Source of the DNA: Rhipidocladum racemiflorum
Lineage: Eukaryota > Streptophyta > Magnoliopsida > Poales > Poaceae
Length of the DNA: 64,000 bases
NCBI GenBank assembly: GCA_036346355.1
Contig: CM070590.1
Location: 40,333,749 to 40,397,748 of the forward strand
Reading direction: 5' to 3'
Under the pieces are notes generated by a model that was given only the letters and a program-made list of their open reading frames with translations, had not been told where the DNA came from and did not search any database. Every line of letters starts with the position of its first letter. Within the stretch, counting starts at the first letter, position 1. A program made the position numbers and the translations under genes. Of this stretch, positions 34,701 to 45,372 are shown in pieces.

Positions 34701-35475
34701 TCTCTCCTTCAAATCCCGATACATCTTGGCACTTCCTGGGTGAATTGAATACTTGGAGTCATGGGCTTCTTCTAGAATCAACTGCTTCAGCTCCTTTTTG
34801 TTCGGCACACAAATGCGACCCTTCATCCATAACGTGCCTTGCTCATCCAACTTGAAGTCCTCTGCCTTGCCTTCATCCATGATGGACTTAATCCTGCGGA
34901 TCTTGTCATCATCCTTCTGTCCTTCTCGGATCTGATCCTCCAGGGTGGGCTTCACTTCCAATGCTGCCATGAATCCTTCTGGTACGACTTCAATCTGCAT
35001 TCTCTGGAATTCCTGGCATAGCTCATCCTGATTCGTGGCTATCAACATACTCACGTTATGGCTTTTCCGACTCAGAGCATCGGCTACTACGTTGGCCTTC
35101 CCGGGATGGTAATGGATTCCAACATTGTAGTCCTTGATCAACTCTAACCATCTTCTCTGCCTCATGTTCAAGTCCGATTGGGTGAAGATGTACTTAAGAC
35201 TCTTATGGTCCGTGTATACTTCACATCTGTTTCCAATTAGATAGTGACGCCATATCTTCAAGGCATGCACTACGGCAGCTAGCTCTAGGTCATGCATCGG
35301 ATAATTCTCCTCATGCGGCCTCAACTGCCTTGATGCATAAGCGACGACCTTTCCGTTCTGTATCAACACACATCCAAGTCCTTGACGCGATGCATCACAA
35401 TAGATATCAAAGCTTTGATTGACGTCCGGCAGAACCAACACTGGTGCTGATGTCAATCTCGTCTTCAGTTCTTGA
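34700..35475 (-). pseudogene. RNase H and integrase zinc region of D2
   Basis: One open minus-strand frame covers RNase H and the start of integrase. RNase H landmarks are FDIYCDASRQGLGCVL, YPMHDLELAAVVHALKIWRH, VYTDHKSLKYIFTQ and HPGKANVVADALSR. The integrase part shows HPGSAKMYRDLKERFWW and CDVCKRVKAMRQRP. Everything needed for these domains is present. Upstream of about 35475 the frame jumps directly to the beginning of reverse transcriptase. Confidence 0.85.
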
Positions 35476-35540
35476 AATCCTTTCTCCATTAGCTCTTCAA
35501 GAATTTCTTCCGTCTCTACCAATTCTTCGGTGGACATCCG
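35475..35540 (-). pseudogene. Remnant of D2 reverse transcriptase (core deleted)
   Basis: Only about 20 codons of the reverse transcriptase start remain (ending LEELMEKGF). The next residues (QELKTRLTSAPVL) belong to the connection before RNase H. All palm motifs, including the FIDD box, are missing. The junction near 35475 keeps the reading frame. Confidence 0.8.
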
Positions 35541-35554
35541 ATAAGGTCTCTTTG

Positions 35555-36031
35555 CTATCGGGCGCTGTGCAGTACAAGCTCTATATCCCTGTCCGGTGGC
35601 ATACCAGGTAGATCTTCAGGAAAAACATATGGGTACTCATTCACTACTGAGACATCTTCTATGCTGGTTGCCTTGGTACTGTTAACCATCGACTGTCCAT
35701 CTCTAACGGCAGTGGCTTGAAATTCCACTTTCTTTCCACATGGGCTCTCAACTGAGATAGTCCTTCGTCCACAATCCAACACGGCCTTGTGCCTGGATAA
35801 CCAATCCATTCCCAAAATGACGTCTAAGGTCTGGGTCTCCAAAATAATAAGGTTCGCTAGGAACTCTATCCCATCTATTAGTATTCTCACCCCAGAACAT
35901 CCTACTTTCGTTCGGAGTTCGGAACCAGGGGTTTGAACTATAAGCATGCATTTAAGCCTTGCAATCTCCAAATCATTTTTAGCAGCAAAGCCTTGCGAAA
36001 CAAACGAATGCGAAGCTCCAGAGTCAAACAA
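35555..36031 (-). pseudogene. Aspartic protease region of D2
   Basis: A minus-strand frame of 158 codons starts MFDSGASHSF, the active-site motif of retroviral-type aspartic proteases. It continues with VILGMDWLSRHKAVLDC and reaches the EDLPGMPPDR start of the reverse transcriptase region. A one-base change near 35557 then stops it. The protease would cut the polyprotein. Confidence 0.85.
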
Positions 36032-36219
36032 AACTGCAGGTGCATCGAGTTGACTAGTAACTTACCCAGTACGACGTCCGTAGCATTCTGCAGTGCATCC
36101 GCGGTGACATGGTTGACTCGGCCTCTCACCACAGTCTGGGATGTGGTTCCTGGTGCTAGCGTCCTAGCTGGCGTGGATCCCAGGTTGAAGCGAACTGGGG
36201 TTACTCCTGCCGTCTTCTT

Positions 36220-36290
36220 TGGACAACTGTTGGCAAAGTGTCTTGGCTCGTTGCAGTTGTAGCAGCGTCTCACTGTTCCTTGCTGACTGC
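36220..36290 (-). pseudogene. Zinc knuckle of D2 gag
   Basis: RRCYNCNEPRHFANSCPK on the minus strand is a CCHC zinc knuckle (C-x2-C-x4-H-x4-C). It lies between the capsid frame and protease in a frame different from both, showing an indel on each side. Confidence 0.8.
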
Positions 36291-36375
36291 CTGGAGCGGC
36301 GTTTCTGGCTGGGGCTGGGGTCTGATAGTTTTGATTGACGGGTCTTGGTGCTGGTGACGTTGTCCTTGTTGTATT

Positions 36376-36981
36376 CTATGGCTGGAATCTGAAGAATTGA
36401 TTTGGTGCAACTCTCAGACGCTGTTGCGTTCCCTGGCGTGATCCCTGCTGTTGCATCCTGCGCTTTCTGTTCTCATCCAGTTCCTTGCGCTTGTCCTCAA
36501 GAATAAGCGCCTTATTCACCAATTCTTGGAAATCTGGAAAGGTGTGGGTGATCAGTCCCACCTGTAGTCCTGAGTTAAGTCCCTTCATGAAACGAGACTG
36601 TCTGGCTTTATCTGTTGCTACATCCTCAGGTGCGTAGCGAGCAAGCTGTGTGAACTTGTTCAGGTATTCGGCCACTGGCTGATTACCTTGCTTCAGTGCT
36701 CTGAACTCCTCCTTCTTGAGATCCATGATTCCTTCAGGCACGTGATACTGACGAAACGCAGCTGTGAACTCCTCCCAAGTGATATCTTGAGGGTTCTCTT
36801 GCGTGGCACAGAAGTTCTCCCACCATTCAGCGGCTGTTCCTTCCAACTGATGAGAAGCGTAGAGTACCTTCTCATTTCCCATGCATTGAGCAATGTGTAG
36901 CTTCCTCTCAATTGACCTTAACCAATCATCAGCCTCCAACGGATTGGCATTCCCGAAAAAAGTGGGTGGATGAGTCCTCAT
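36376..36981 (-). pseudogene. gag capsid region of D2
   Basis: A minus-strand frame of 201 codons with TFFGNANPLEADDWL, LHIAQCMGNEKVLYA, GTAAEWWENF, ITWEEFTAAFRQYHVPEG and ARQSRFMKGLNSGLQ. This is the capsid part of a chromovirus gag, but clearly different from the gag of A and E. A frameshift separates it from the N-terminal part upstream. Confidence 0.85.
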
Positions 36982-37245
36982 GAACTCGACGATACCGTAT
37001 TACGGCGTTGTCCCCGATTGACTTGATTAGCGATGGCCTGAGCAAAGCTGACGTGTTGCATCTGTTGCATCATAGCATGCATCAATCGAGTCCGAGCAGC
37101 AAGAAATGCTCCAAAATTCTGCATATCCGTGGCGGTCTTTGGTGCTCCATCATTGGGGTTTTTCTGTTGGCGAGAACCACTTCCATTGCCTCCAAAGTTT
37201 CCACGGTGTTCACCATCGTGGTTTGCTCTCAGTTTTAGAGATGAT
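36982..37245 (-). pseudogene. gag N-terminal region of D2
   Basis: An open minus-strand frame (NFGGNGSGSRQQKNPNDG, MQNFGAFLAARTRLMHAMM, FAQAIANQVNRGQRR) leads to a TGA at about 36980, where it passes into the capsid frame by a shift. No convincing ATG is seen. An acceptor-like site near 37245 hints that the start may have been spliced, which I cannot test. Confidence 0.6.
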
Positions 37246-37447
37246 AGGGAAAAAGAATAGACAAGTAATATGGAACTTATGCGGGTAAAGGTGTAACTTT
37301 AAGGTCCAACTTTATTAACTAATGATATCAATAACTTGGTATGGTTGCTTACAATGCCTAAAGGCCTGCAACACATAATGCACACTCAGCAAGCAATGAA
37401 AATCCAAATCGAACTAACACTGAGTCTAACGCCTAAAGGGTGACTCT
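37246..37447 (-). other. Spacer between extra reading frame and gag of D2
   Basis: About 200 bp without a frame. On the minus strand it contains GTTAATAAAGTT (near 37310), a possible polyadenylation signal, and a pyrimidine-rich stretch before 37246 that resembles a splice acceptor. Confidence 0.4.
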
Positions 37448-38211
37448 TTATTCTATGACGCGACTCAGGCTGGGCGTCTCACTATAGAACCTACGCTCAC
37501 TCATCGAAAACCTCCACGGCCTGGTACGGATCTTTGCGGCATAGGCGCCGAAACGATTGCCATGTCCAGCAATCGTGTCATCTGTGGTAGTCGAAGAAGC
37601 GATGTCCTCCTCAAGCTCGGCTCCTCCGGTGCAGCTCGTGCAGCTCAAGCATTGGCTCTGGCTCTGGTGCGTACAATGCCGTCTCTAACTCTCCTATCCT
37701 TTGCAGAAGGTGTGACACATACTCTTGAGCTTCCCGCCATCTGTTCTTCTCTGCCGTGATCTCCTTGCGGGCCTTCTGTAGCTCCTTGACTGTATCATCG
37801 AGTACATCCTCCTGGGCGACCACAAGTCGTGCCAACTGTGTGACCATGGCATCCACATCCTGAATCGCCTTCGGGTCAAGAAGGTTGTTGCTGCGCGGAT
37901 GATATCGGAACACCGTGCTCTCCAACTCTCTGGCGTAGATGCGGGTAATGTGCCGCATTGCTCGTCGTGATACTTCTTGGATACCCATCTGCATTGTAGA
38001 TCTCTGGCAAGGCGGTGTATCGAGCGATTACTGGGCCCTTCTTCCTAGCAGGTACCACAATCTTCACGTCACAAGCCTTGATCAATCCTACTTGTCTGAT
38101 CACTTTCACTTGGTATTGTGGCTTCTCAAAATCTCCGAGAGTCTGTAGCATACGCCAAAGTTCCGCGGCATGACCAACTTCCAGATCGATGTAGTTGAAC
38201 TCTCCCTCCAT
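37448..38211 (-). pseudogene. Extra reading frame between primer site and gag in D2
   Basis: On the minus strand ATG 38211 opens MEGEFNYIDLEVGHAAEL and runs through FEKPQYQVKVIRQVGLIKAC and a VPARKKGPVIARYT stretch. A frameshift at about 37960-37990 moves it to a second frame (RRAMRHITRIYAREL, FRYHPR, then a long charged helix with heptad-like leucines, about 37870-37650). A second shift near 37640 leads to an end at 37448. The total is about 250 codons. This is not gag or pol. It recalls uncharacterised plant proteins of retroelement origin, but I cannot name a family. The helix suggests a coiled coil. Same strand as gag, so it would be the first gene of the element. Confidence 0.65.
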
Positions 38212-38410
38212 CTGTCACAAGAGTGCTCACGTAAGAACTCGAAATTTTTAAATCGTGACAAGGTAAGGAAAAATTCAGCAAGATACAAGAAAAGAAAGAA
38301 TGGGATAAGTCGAGATGTCATTTCTTATCTTGACAAATTTTTAGCTTTTAGAAAATAGGTTTTAACCTCTCTACGACCATTCTAACTAAGGTTGAGCCTA
38401 CGGTCAGTAT

Positions 38411-38425
38411 GGCTCTGATACCACC
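38411..38425 (-). other. Primer-binding site of D2
   Basis: GGTGGTATCAGAGCC on the minus strand, two bases inside the end of the 5' LTR, matches the initiator methionine tRNA primer. Confidence 0.85.
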
Positions 38426-38427
38426 TC

Positions 38428-41400
38428 TGTCGGGACCCGAATCTGCAAATCCGGACCCTCTCTGTATTCAGCACTAGTCCAGGAACGCGCTAGTGCACAC
38501 AGTCTTAACATCGGTAAATATCACAATCACACCACTCGATACTAATAAAGTACTTTAATTAAATAGTCAAACTGGTTACTCGACCTTATAGTCAAGTTAC
38601 AAATATACGCCTCGCAGGGCGAAACTTATTAAGAGAGAAATAGTAGCAGCGGAAAAATAAGATAACTTCGTGGCGCCATCCAGTATACCACAGGCAACTG
38701 ACTAGGCTCGCTCCCTAAGTAGACGGTTCCTCTTGGAGCTCCTCCTCCAAAGCTGGTGTAGTCTCCTCTTCAACTGGTGTTGTATTGTGGCAAGGGTGAG
38801 TACTTGGTACTCAGCAAGTCATGCACAGAATGCAGCTAATATACTACATGCATGGCTTAATACAAAGGAGTGGCTCAGGGTATTTTGCAAAGAAACAGAT
38901 TTAACAAGTATCATAAGTAGATTCGAAAGCGGTAGTAACAAGTAAAGCATAGATAACTTTTCAAGGAGTTTAATAAACATCTTTCCCATCCTAGTCCACA
39001 TTTCCATTAACGTCATTCGTAAACCAAACCCAACCTTTCAAGTCCAAGTTATTCTTTTGAGAAAATCTAACCCTTGACTGTAATTCCCGAGCGATGTCCA
39101 TTACCGCGGACACGGCTATTCGAATAGATTCTACACTCTGCAGAGGTTATGCACTTTACCCACAAGGTACAGTCAAACACCACAAAGGCGAGTTCCCGTA
39201 ACAAAGTCTTTCGGAAACTTCTAACAATACAAGTGGTCCTCCCCGGTTATTGCACACTAACCCTTCCCTTAGCTAAGGCGAAGTTTAGGCCAATCAACCA
39301 TTAGATGGGTACTGCCTCACCCGAGACGCTCCCCCGTACAACTTACACAAAGGGTGTAGTTGACCTCCTGAGGTCCCACAGGTACGTTATTAGCAACTTA
39401 GTCAACTAGGTCCGTCCCATTACAGACATGTGGTTGCAAGATTGACTCAGTTCAAAGGCTTGCAAGGTTAAGTCCTTAGGGTGACCAGGGCAAGACTACC
39501 CGAAGAACCAAAACATCATTCCCAATGCCACAACTGGCCCACCTGATCATTCTTGCCACATGCCCCGGCCGAAAACTATTTATCGAAACCCCAGTTGATT
39601 ACCATGCACCACGTGCCATCAACATCACATGATACTTTTCCAAAACAGGTTCAATATATCATTAAGTCAATATTAACATTTGATCGTCCAAAATCATGTC
39701 ATGAGCACGTAGCAGGTCTAAGCAGTAAACTACAACGGTCTAAAATCCCATGTTGGCAATTTATTAATGTCCAACTAGTAACCCACAACTAGGGTGACAA
39801 GGGGTCATGGCACATACTTAAGTAATCAAGGTGTCATACAACAATTTGGCATTTATCTAATTCCCCATACTTAAATAAAGTATTTTCTAATTGAACTAGC
39901 ATGCAATAGATTAAATCAAAATAGATTTCAAAATAGGATCAACATGGTCAAAGCACAACTTGCCTTCAAAAAGTACTTGTTCTTGGTCTTGAATTGGATC
40001 CTGAGTCAACACCTCTCCTTCGAATACTTCCGGCACTTCAACGTCTACTCGTAAAGCGTGCAAATAGCAATACCCAAATAAACAATAGGCAAAAAGTGTC
40101 CAAATATCCAAATAAAGTCCATAAACAGAGAGAACATAATTTTATGAATTTTTAGGAACTGGAATCGTTCAAATCGGAGTTAAAATGCAAAAGTTATGAT
40201 TATTTAAAGTTTACATAATCAATTAAATAATTTTACACAGAAAAACTTTAGTCCAAAAATTAAATAAAATTCATATTTAGGTAGACCTAAATTTTATACA
40301 AATTTAGAAATTTGAATCACTCAAATCGGAGTTGAAACGCAAAAGTTATAAGCGTTTGAAGTTTGAAACAAAATCTGAAATCATTATTTCGAATTAATAA
40401 ATCATTTTCTTTTTCGAAAATTAATTATTGCGTCAGCGAGGACATGTGGCAGTCTCTGATTGGTCTGCTGACGTCAGCTGGTCCACGGACTTGGTCCACG
40501 CTCGGCTCGGGTCTACCGTGGACTCGGCCCACGGCTCCATGTCGGCCGGTGGGTCCACTTTCGGGTAGCGTCACGGCCCGGCGTCAGCGAGGCTCGGCCG
40601 CTGCGATAAGTGGGACCTTTGTGGCGTCATTCTTGGCGGCGTCACCGCGACGGCTGGAAGCGGCCGTGACATGCGAGCCGCCATGGCGTCAATGTGACGT
40701 CATGGTGCGGTAGGCTGGGCGGCCCGACATGCGGGCCCAGCGTGTCGGCGTCACCTGCCTGCCAGCGTGGGCGGCGGCCCGACGCGACCCGGTCAGCCTT
40801 CCGACGGCGTGGCGCCAATCTCGGCCGTTGATTTTCAAATCAGCGGCCCCAGATTGGATCTGGCTCTCACGTGTTTGGGTTAACGTGTTTGATCTGGACC
40901 GTTGGATCTAGATCCAACGGCCGAGATTGATCTGGGATTTTGACGGAATCTCACCGTGAGATGACGCGTGGCGCAATCTGGGACGTTTGATCCGGATCGG
41001 ACGGTGAAGAGAGCTCAAGTCCGGCGATGGCTCACGGCGCGCTGGCTTGCCGGGTTAGGACGGCGACCACGGCAGCGGCGCTTTGGTCGTGCTCGGCGAT
41101 GTGAGAGGTCTCCTCCGACGCGCTTGACCTCCGGTTCTAGATCTGACCTCAACGGGCCCGGAGGACGCACGGAGACGGCGGCAATCGGCGAAGAACTACA
41201 ATGAACGCTCACGGCATCTACGGCGAGCGATTGCGGCTAGACGGCGGCTGCTCGGCGGCGTTGTTCAGGGCTACGGTGCGCAATGAAGCGGGCTTCACGA
41301 TGGCGGCGACGGCGCAATAAATAGGGCCTCGGCTCGTATCGCGCGGAGACCGTGGTCGACTCTGGTGCTGCGGCGGTGTCCGACGACGACTCGGATTGGG

Positions 41401-41936
41401 TGACGTGGCGCGTGCACAGCCGTTGGATCGCGATCCAATGGTGCGTGGGTTTGGGTTCGGGTCGGACTCGCGGTAGCCGGCTCGGTCGGGCTCGGGTCCG
41501 GTGATTTGGCTCAATCGTGGCCGTTGGATCTTGATCCAACGGCCACACTGTTTGGGTTGGCCGAAGCGGGTTAATTTGGACCAATCAAGCGCGAGTCGGA
41601 CTTCGAAGTCCGACTCGGACTTCGGTCCGATCGGATGAACAAGTAAAACCCACTCGCATTTAAATAATCCAATTAAATTCCTAAATTCAATTAAATCATT
41701 AAAAATAGCAAAAGACTCAGAAAAATTCCAGAAAAATTCTGGAAAATATTTTAGGGTATTTGGGACTCAAATAAAATATTTCGAACAAAATTTTATTTGC
41801 AAAGTTTAATTCTTCAATTATTTTAAAATGGAACAAATTCAAATAAATTCCAAATAAATTCCAGAAAATTCCAAAATTTCACCAAGGTACCAAATCACAC
41901 ATGAATTTAAGAAAAGCAAAATTTTGGGGTGTTACA
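38428..41936 (-). mobile_element. 5' LTR of D2
   Basis: 3509 bp, TGTCGGGACCC to GGTGTTACA in plus-strand reading. It retains the approximately 170-bp segment missing in the 3' LTR. Divergence from that LTR is highest in the GC-rich region (about 40440-41640), where many single-base indels are seen. Confidence 0.9.
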
Positions 41937-43407
41937 CATGCTAGTTGAATTAGAAAATGCTTTATTCAATTATGGGAAATTAGATAAATGCCAAATTGCT
42001 GTAGGACACCTTGGTTAATTAAATATGTGCTATGACCCCTTGTCGCCCTAGTTGTGGATTAATAGTTGGACATTGTTAAATTGCCAACATGGGTAGTTAG
42101 ATCGATGTAGTATGCTTAGCCTTGCCACGTGAAATGCTTTGGACAATCAAAAGCTAATATTGACTTAATGAGATATTGAACCTGTTTTGAAAGAAGTATC
42201 ATGTGTTGTGATTGTCGATGGCATGTGGTGCATGGTAATCAACTGGGGGTTTGATAAATAGATTTAGACCGGGGCATGTGGCAAGAATGATCGGGTGGGC
42301 AGCTTGTCGACCGAACATTGTTTTGGTTCTTGGGTAGTCTTGCCCTGGTCACCCTAAGGACTTAACCTTGCAAGCCTTTGAACTGAGTCAAACATGCAAC
42401 CACATGTCTGTAATGGGACGAACCTAGTTGATTAAGTTGCTAACAACGTACCTGTGGGACCTCGGGGTGTCAACTATACCTTTTGTGTAGTTGTACGGGT
42501 TAGCGTAACGGGGCTGCGGCCAGGTACCCATCTAATGGTGGATTGGCCTAAACTTCGCCTTCGCTAAGGGAAGGGTTAGCGTGCAATCACTGGGGAGGAT
42601 CACTTGTGCTGTTAGAAGCTTCCGAAAGACTTTGTTACGGACACTCGCCTTTGTGGTGTTTGGTTGTATCTTGTGGGTAAAGTGCATAACCTCTGCAGAG
42701 TGTAAAATCTATTCGAATAGCCGTGTCCGCGGTATTGGACATCGCTCGGGAATTACAGTCAAGGGTTAGACTTTCTTGAAAATAACTTGGACTTGAAAGG
42801 TTGGGTTTGGTTTAATAATGATGTTGATGGAAATATGGATTAGGATTGGAAAAGATGTTTATTTAATTCTTGGAAAAGTTATTGATCATAAACTTGTCTC
42901 TACTGCTTTCGAATCTACTTATCCTACTTATCAAATGCTGTTTTACTGCAATTATGCCTTGAGCTATTCCTTTGTACTAAGCCATGCATGTAGTATATTA
43001 GTTTGCATTCTGTGCATGACTTGCTGAGTACCAAGTACTCACCCTTGCCACCATACAACACCAGTTGAAGAAGAGTCTATACCAGCTTTGGAGGAGGAGC
43101 TCCAAGAGGAATCGTCTAACTAGGAAGTGAGCCCAGTCAGTTGCCTGTGGTATACTGGATGGCGCCACGAAGTTATCTTACATTCCGCTGTAGTTATTCT
43201 CTTTTACTAAGTTTCGCCCTGCGTGGCGTATATTTGAAACTTGACCTTAGGGTCGAGCAACCAGCTTGGTTAACTATTTAAGGTACCTTATTAATTCGTT
43301 GAGTATGATTGTGATATTTACCAATGTTGAGACTGTGTGCACTAGCGTGTTCCTGGACTAGTGTTGAATACACAGAGGGTCCGGATTTGCAAATTCGGGT
43401 CCCGAAA
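41937..43407 (+). mobile_element. Solo LTR D1, right part
   Basis: It begins with the CATGC duplication and continues LTR D1 in plus orientation to GGATTTGCAAATTCGGGTCC and CGAAA. The terminal CA has become AA. It is followed by GGCAT and the rest of the gag of element E. Confidence 0.85.
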
Positions 43408-43740
43408 GGCATGGAGCTCAAGTTGGAGCTCTGCAGGGATAAGCAAAACCCTGGTGGATCAGGGGTTCCCGCGGTTCCGGGCGGGGGCCAGAAGAGGACC
43501 TTTGGTGGAGGAGGTGGGTCTTCTCAATGACCCACCTTCAAGAAGTTCAAGGGATGATAGGGCTCCTCCTTAGGGGCTAAGATGAGGCCGCCCCAGTCAT
43601 CTTCCTTGCAGGTGGCTGTTCGTACTGTGCCCGGGGCAGGGCATGATTTGTTTCAAGTGCGGTGGTGAACACCGTGCTTCGGAGTGTGGTTGGACCGGTA
43701 GTTGCAACCACTGTGGTAAACCCTTTTTCTAAGTGGGAGA
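43408..43740 (+). pseudogene. gag of element E, part 2
   Basis: The frame continues after GGCAT (GMELKLELCRDKQNPGGSG, then a glycine-rich KRTFGGGGG stretch). It is then frameshifted. The first zinc knuckle (CFKCGGEHRASEC) is intact near 43655. The second starts CNHCGKP but is cut by a deletion of about 40 bp relative to element A. Without both knuckles RNA packaging would be impaired. Confidence 0.8.
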
Positions 43741-43897
43741 TGGTGCCTTCTACTCCCGCTCCAGCGGCATCTTCTAGAGGGTCGGTGCACATGATGGCGG
43801 CCCCTGCTCCTCAGCCGCCCTCTATTTGGGCGCCACCAGCGGCCTACTGGTGCCCGCAGCCATCGGCTCCTCTTAAGTTACCTGCACCGCCCCAGCT

Positions 43898-44350
43898 TTG
43901 TTGGGGCATCAGCCGTGTGTTGGGGCTCCCGCTGCCCCGGTGCCACCGGGTGTGTACGCCTTGACGACCGCCGAGTCAGCCGGACATCGAGAGGTGGTTT
44001 CAGGTACTCTGCTTGTGGATTCAGTTGATGCCTTTGTTTTGTTTGATTCCGGAGCGTCCTATTCCTTAGTGTTGTATGAGTTTGCTAGTAGAGCTAAGTT
44101 GGGAGTTCAACGGATTTCTGAGTCTGTGATAGTCAGTTCTCCTGGGGGTTTGATTGCTAGTTCTTTGGTTTGCCAGGTTGCACCATTGCCATTGATGATG
44201 AGGTTTTCTTTGCCAATCTTATGGTTATTCCATTGGCTCCTTTTGATATCATTTTGGGCATGGACTGGTTGCATCAGTACCACGCCAAGATCTGTTGTTT
44301 TTGGAAAACAGTTACCTTGCAGGCCCCGTTAGGGGTGGAGTTGACCTTTT
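43898..44350 (+). pseudogene. Aspartic protease region of element E
   Basis: A frame of 144 codons contains VDAFVLFDSGASYSLVL (active-site DSGAS at about 44044-44058) and SPGGLIASSLVC. A frameshift near 44175 moves the second half (IAIDDEVFFANLMV, FDIILGMDWLHQYHAKIC) into the frame 44170-44352, which ends at a stop at 44350-44352. Confidence 0.8.
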
Positions 44351-44382
44351 AGGGTGGTATACCTTCCAGTTCCATCTTTGCT

Positions 44383-45372
44383 TTGGCTAGTCTATTTTAT
44401 GGTCGCCGTTTGAGGCAGTTGGGTTTTCTCATGGCTATTTCAGAAAAGCCATCTTCTTTAGTAGCAACTGAAGAGATTCCTGTGGTGAAGGGGTTTGCTG
44501 ATGTGTTCCCTGATGAGTTGCCTGGTTTACCTCCTGTGAGGAATGTGGAGTTTCGTATTGATCTTGTTCCGGGCACTCGACCTATTTCTATCTCTCCATA
44601 CCGCTTGGCTCGTCCTTTTCAAGATGAGTTGAAAAAGCAATTGGAGGTTCTGTTGGCCAAGGGCTTTATTCAGCGCAGTGTGTCGCCATGGGGAGCACCC
44701 GTCCTCTTTGTTTCGAAGAAGGATGGTAGTTGGCGCATGTGCATTGACTATCGTGCTCTCAACCAAGTAACGATCAAGAACAAGTATCCATTGCCTCGCA
44801 TTGAGGATCTGTTTGACCAACTGAACGGAGCAAAGGTGTTCTCCAAGATTGATCTTCAGTCTGGGTACAATCAAATTCATGTGAGGGAACAGGACATTGA
44901 GAAGACTGCTTTCTCCACTAGGTATGGGCATTATGAATTTAAAGTTATGTCTTTTGGACTAACTAATGCTCCTGCTGTCTTTATGGAGGCGATGAACAGT
45001 ATGCTACACAAGTACCTTGATGAGTTTGTGGTAGTGTTCATCGATGACATTCGGTTTACTCTAAATCAGAAGAAGAACATGAGCAGCATTTGAGGCTTGT
45101 GCTGAGCACATTGAGGGAGAATCAGTTCTTTGCTAAGTTGAAAAAGAGTGAGTTCTGGATTTCATAAGTGGGTTTTCTTGGCCACATCAACAATCCAAAG
45201 GGCATATCAGTAGATCCTAGCAAAGTCTCAGCAATTTTGGACTGGAAGAGGTCTTCCAATGTTAAAGAGGTGTGTAGTTTCCTTTGGTTGGCTGGCTACT
45301 ATCGGCGTTTTGTGCAGGATTTCTCTATCATTGCCAAGCCACTTTCGCAGTTAACTCAGAAGGGGATGAAAT
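44383..45372 (+). pseudogene. Reverse transcriptase of element E
   Basis: The open frame 44383-45093 carries PDELPGLPPVRNVEF, SVSPWGAPVLFVSKKDGSWR, FSKIDLQSGYNQ, FGLTNAPAVF and FIDDI near 45045. A deletion of a few bases after FIDDI (ILIYS in element A) shifts the frame. The thumb region resumes in 45168-45372 (GFLGHI, LAGYYRRF). It is very similar to the reverse transcriptase of A. It is interrupted at 45372 by a copia solo LTR. Confidence 0.9.

Larger units (their letters stand above)
22006..41936 (-). mobile_element. Full-length chromovirus D2 inserted in LTR D1
   Basis: On the plus strand it begins TGTCGGGACCCGAAT and ends GGGGTGTTACA. It is flanked by CATGC on both sides (22001-22005 and 41937-41941). 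The two LTRs are 22006-25336 and 38428-41936. Read on the minus strand the order is 5' LTR, primer site, extra reading frame, gag, protease, remnant of reverse transcriptase, RNase H, integrase (interrupted by F), chromodomain, polypurine tract, 3' LTR. Because D1 and D2 share the LTR family, D2 inserted into a relative. No gene is intact. Confidence 0.9.
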
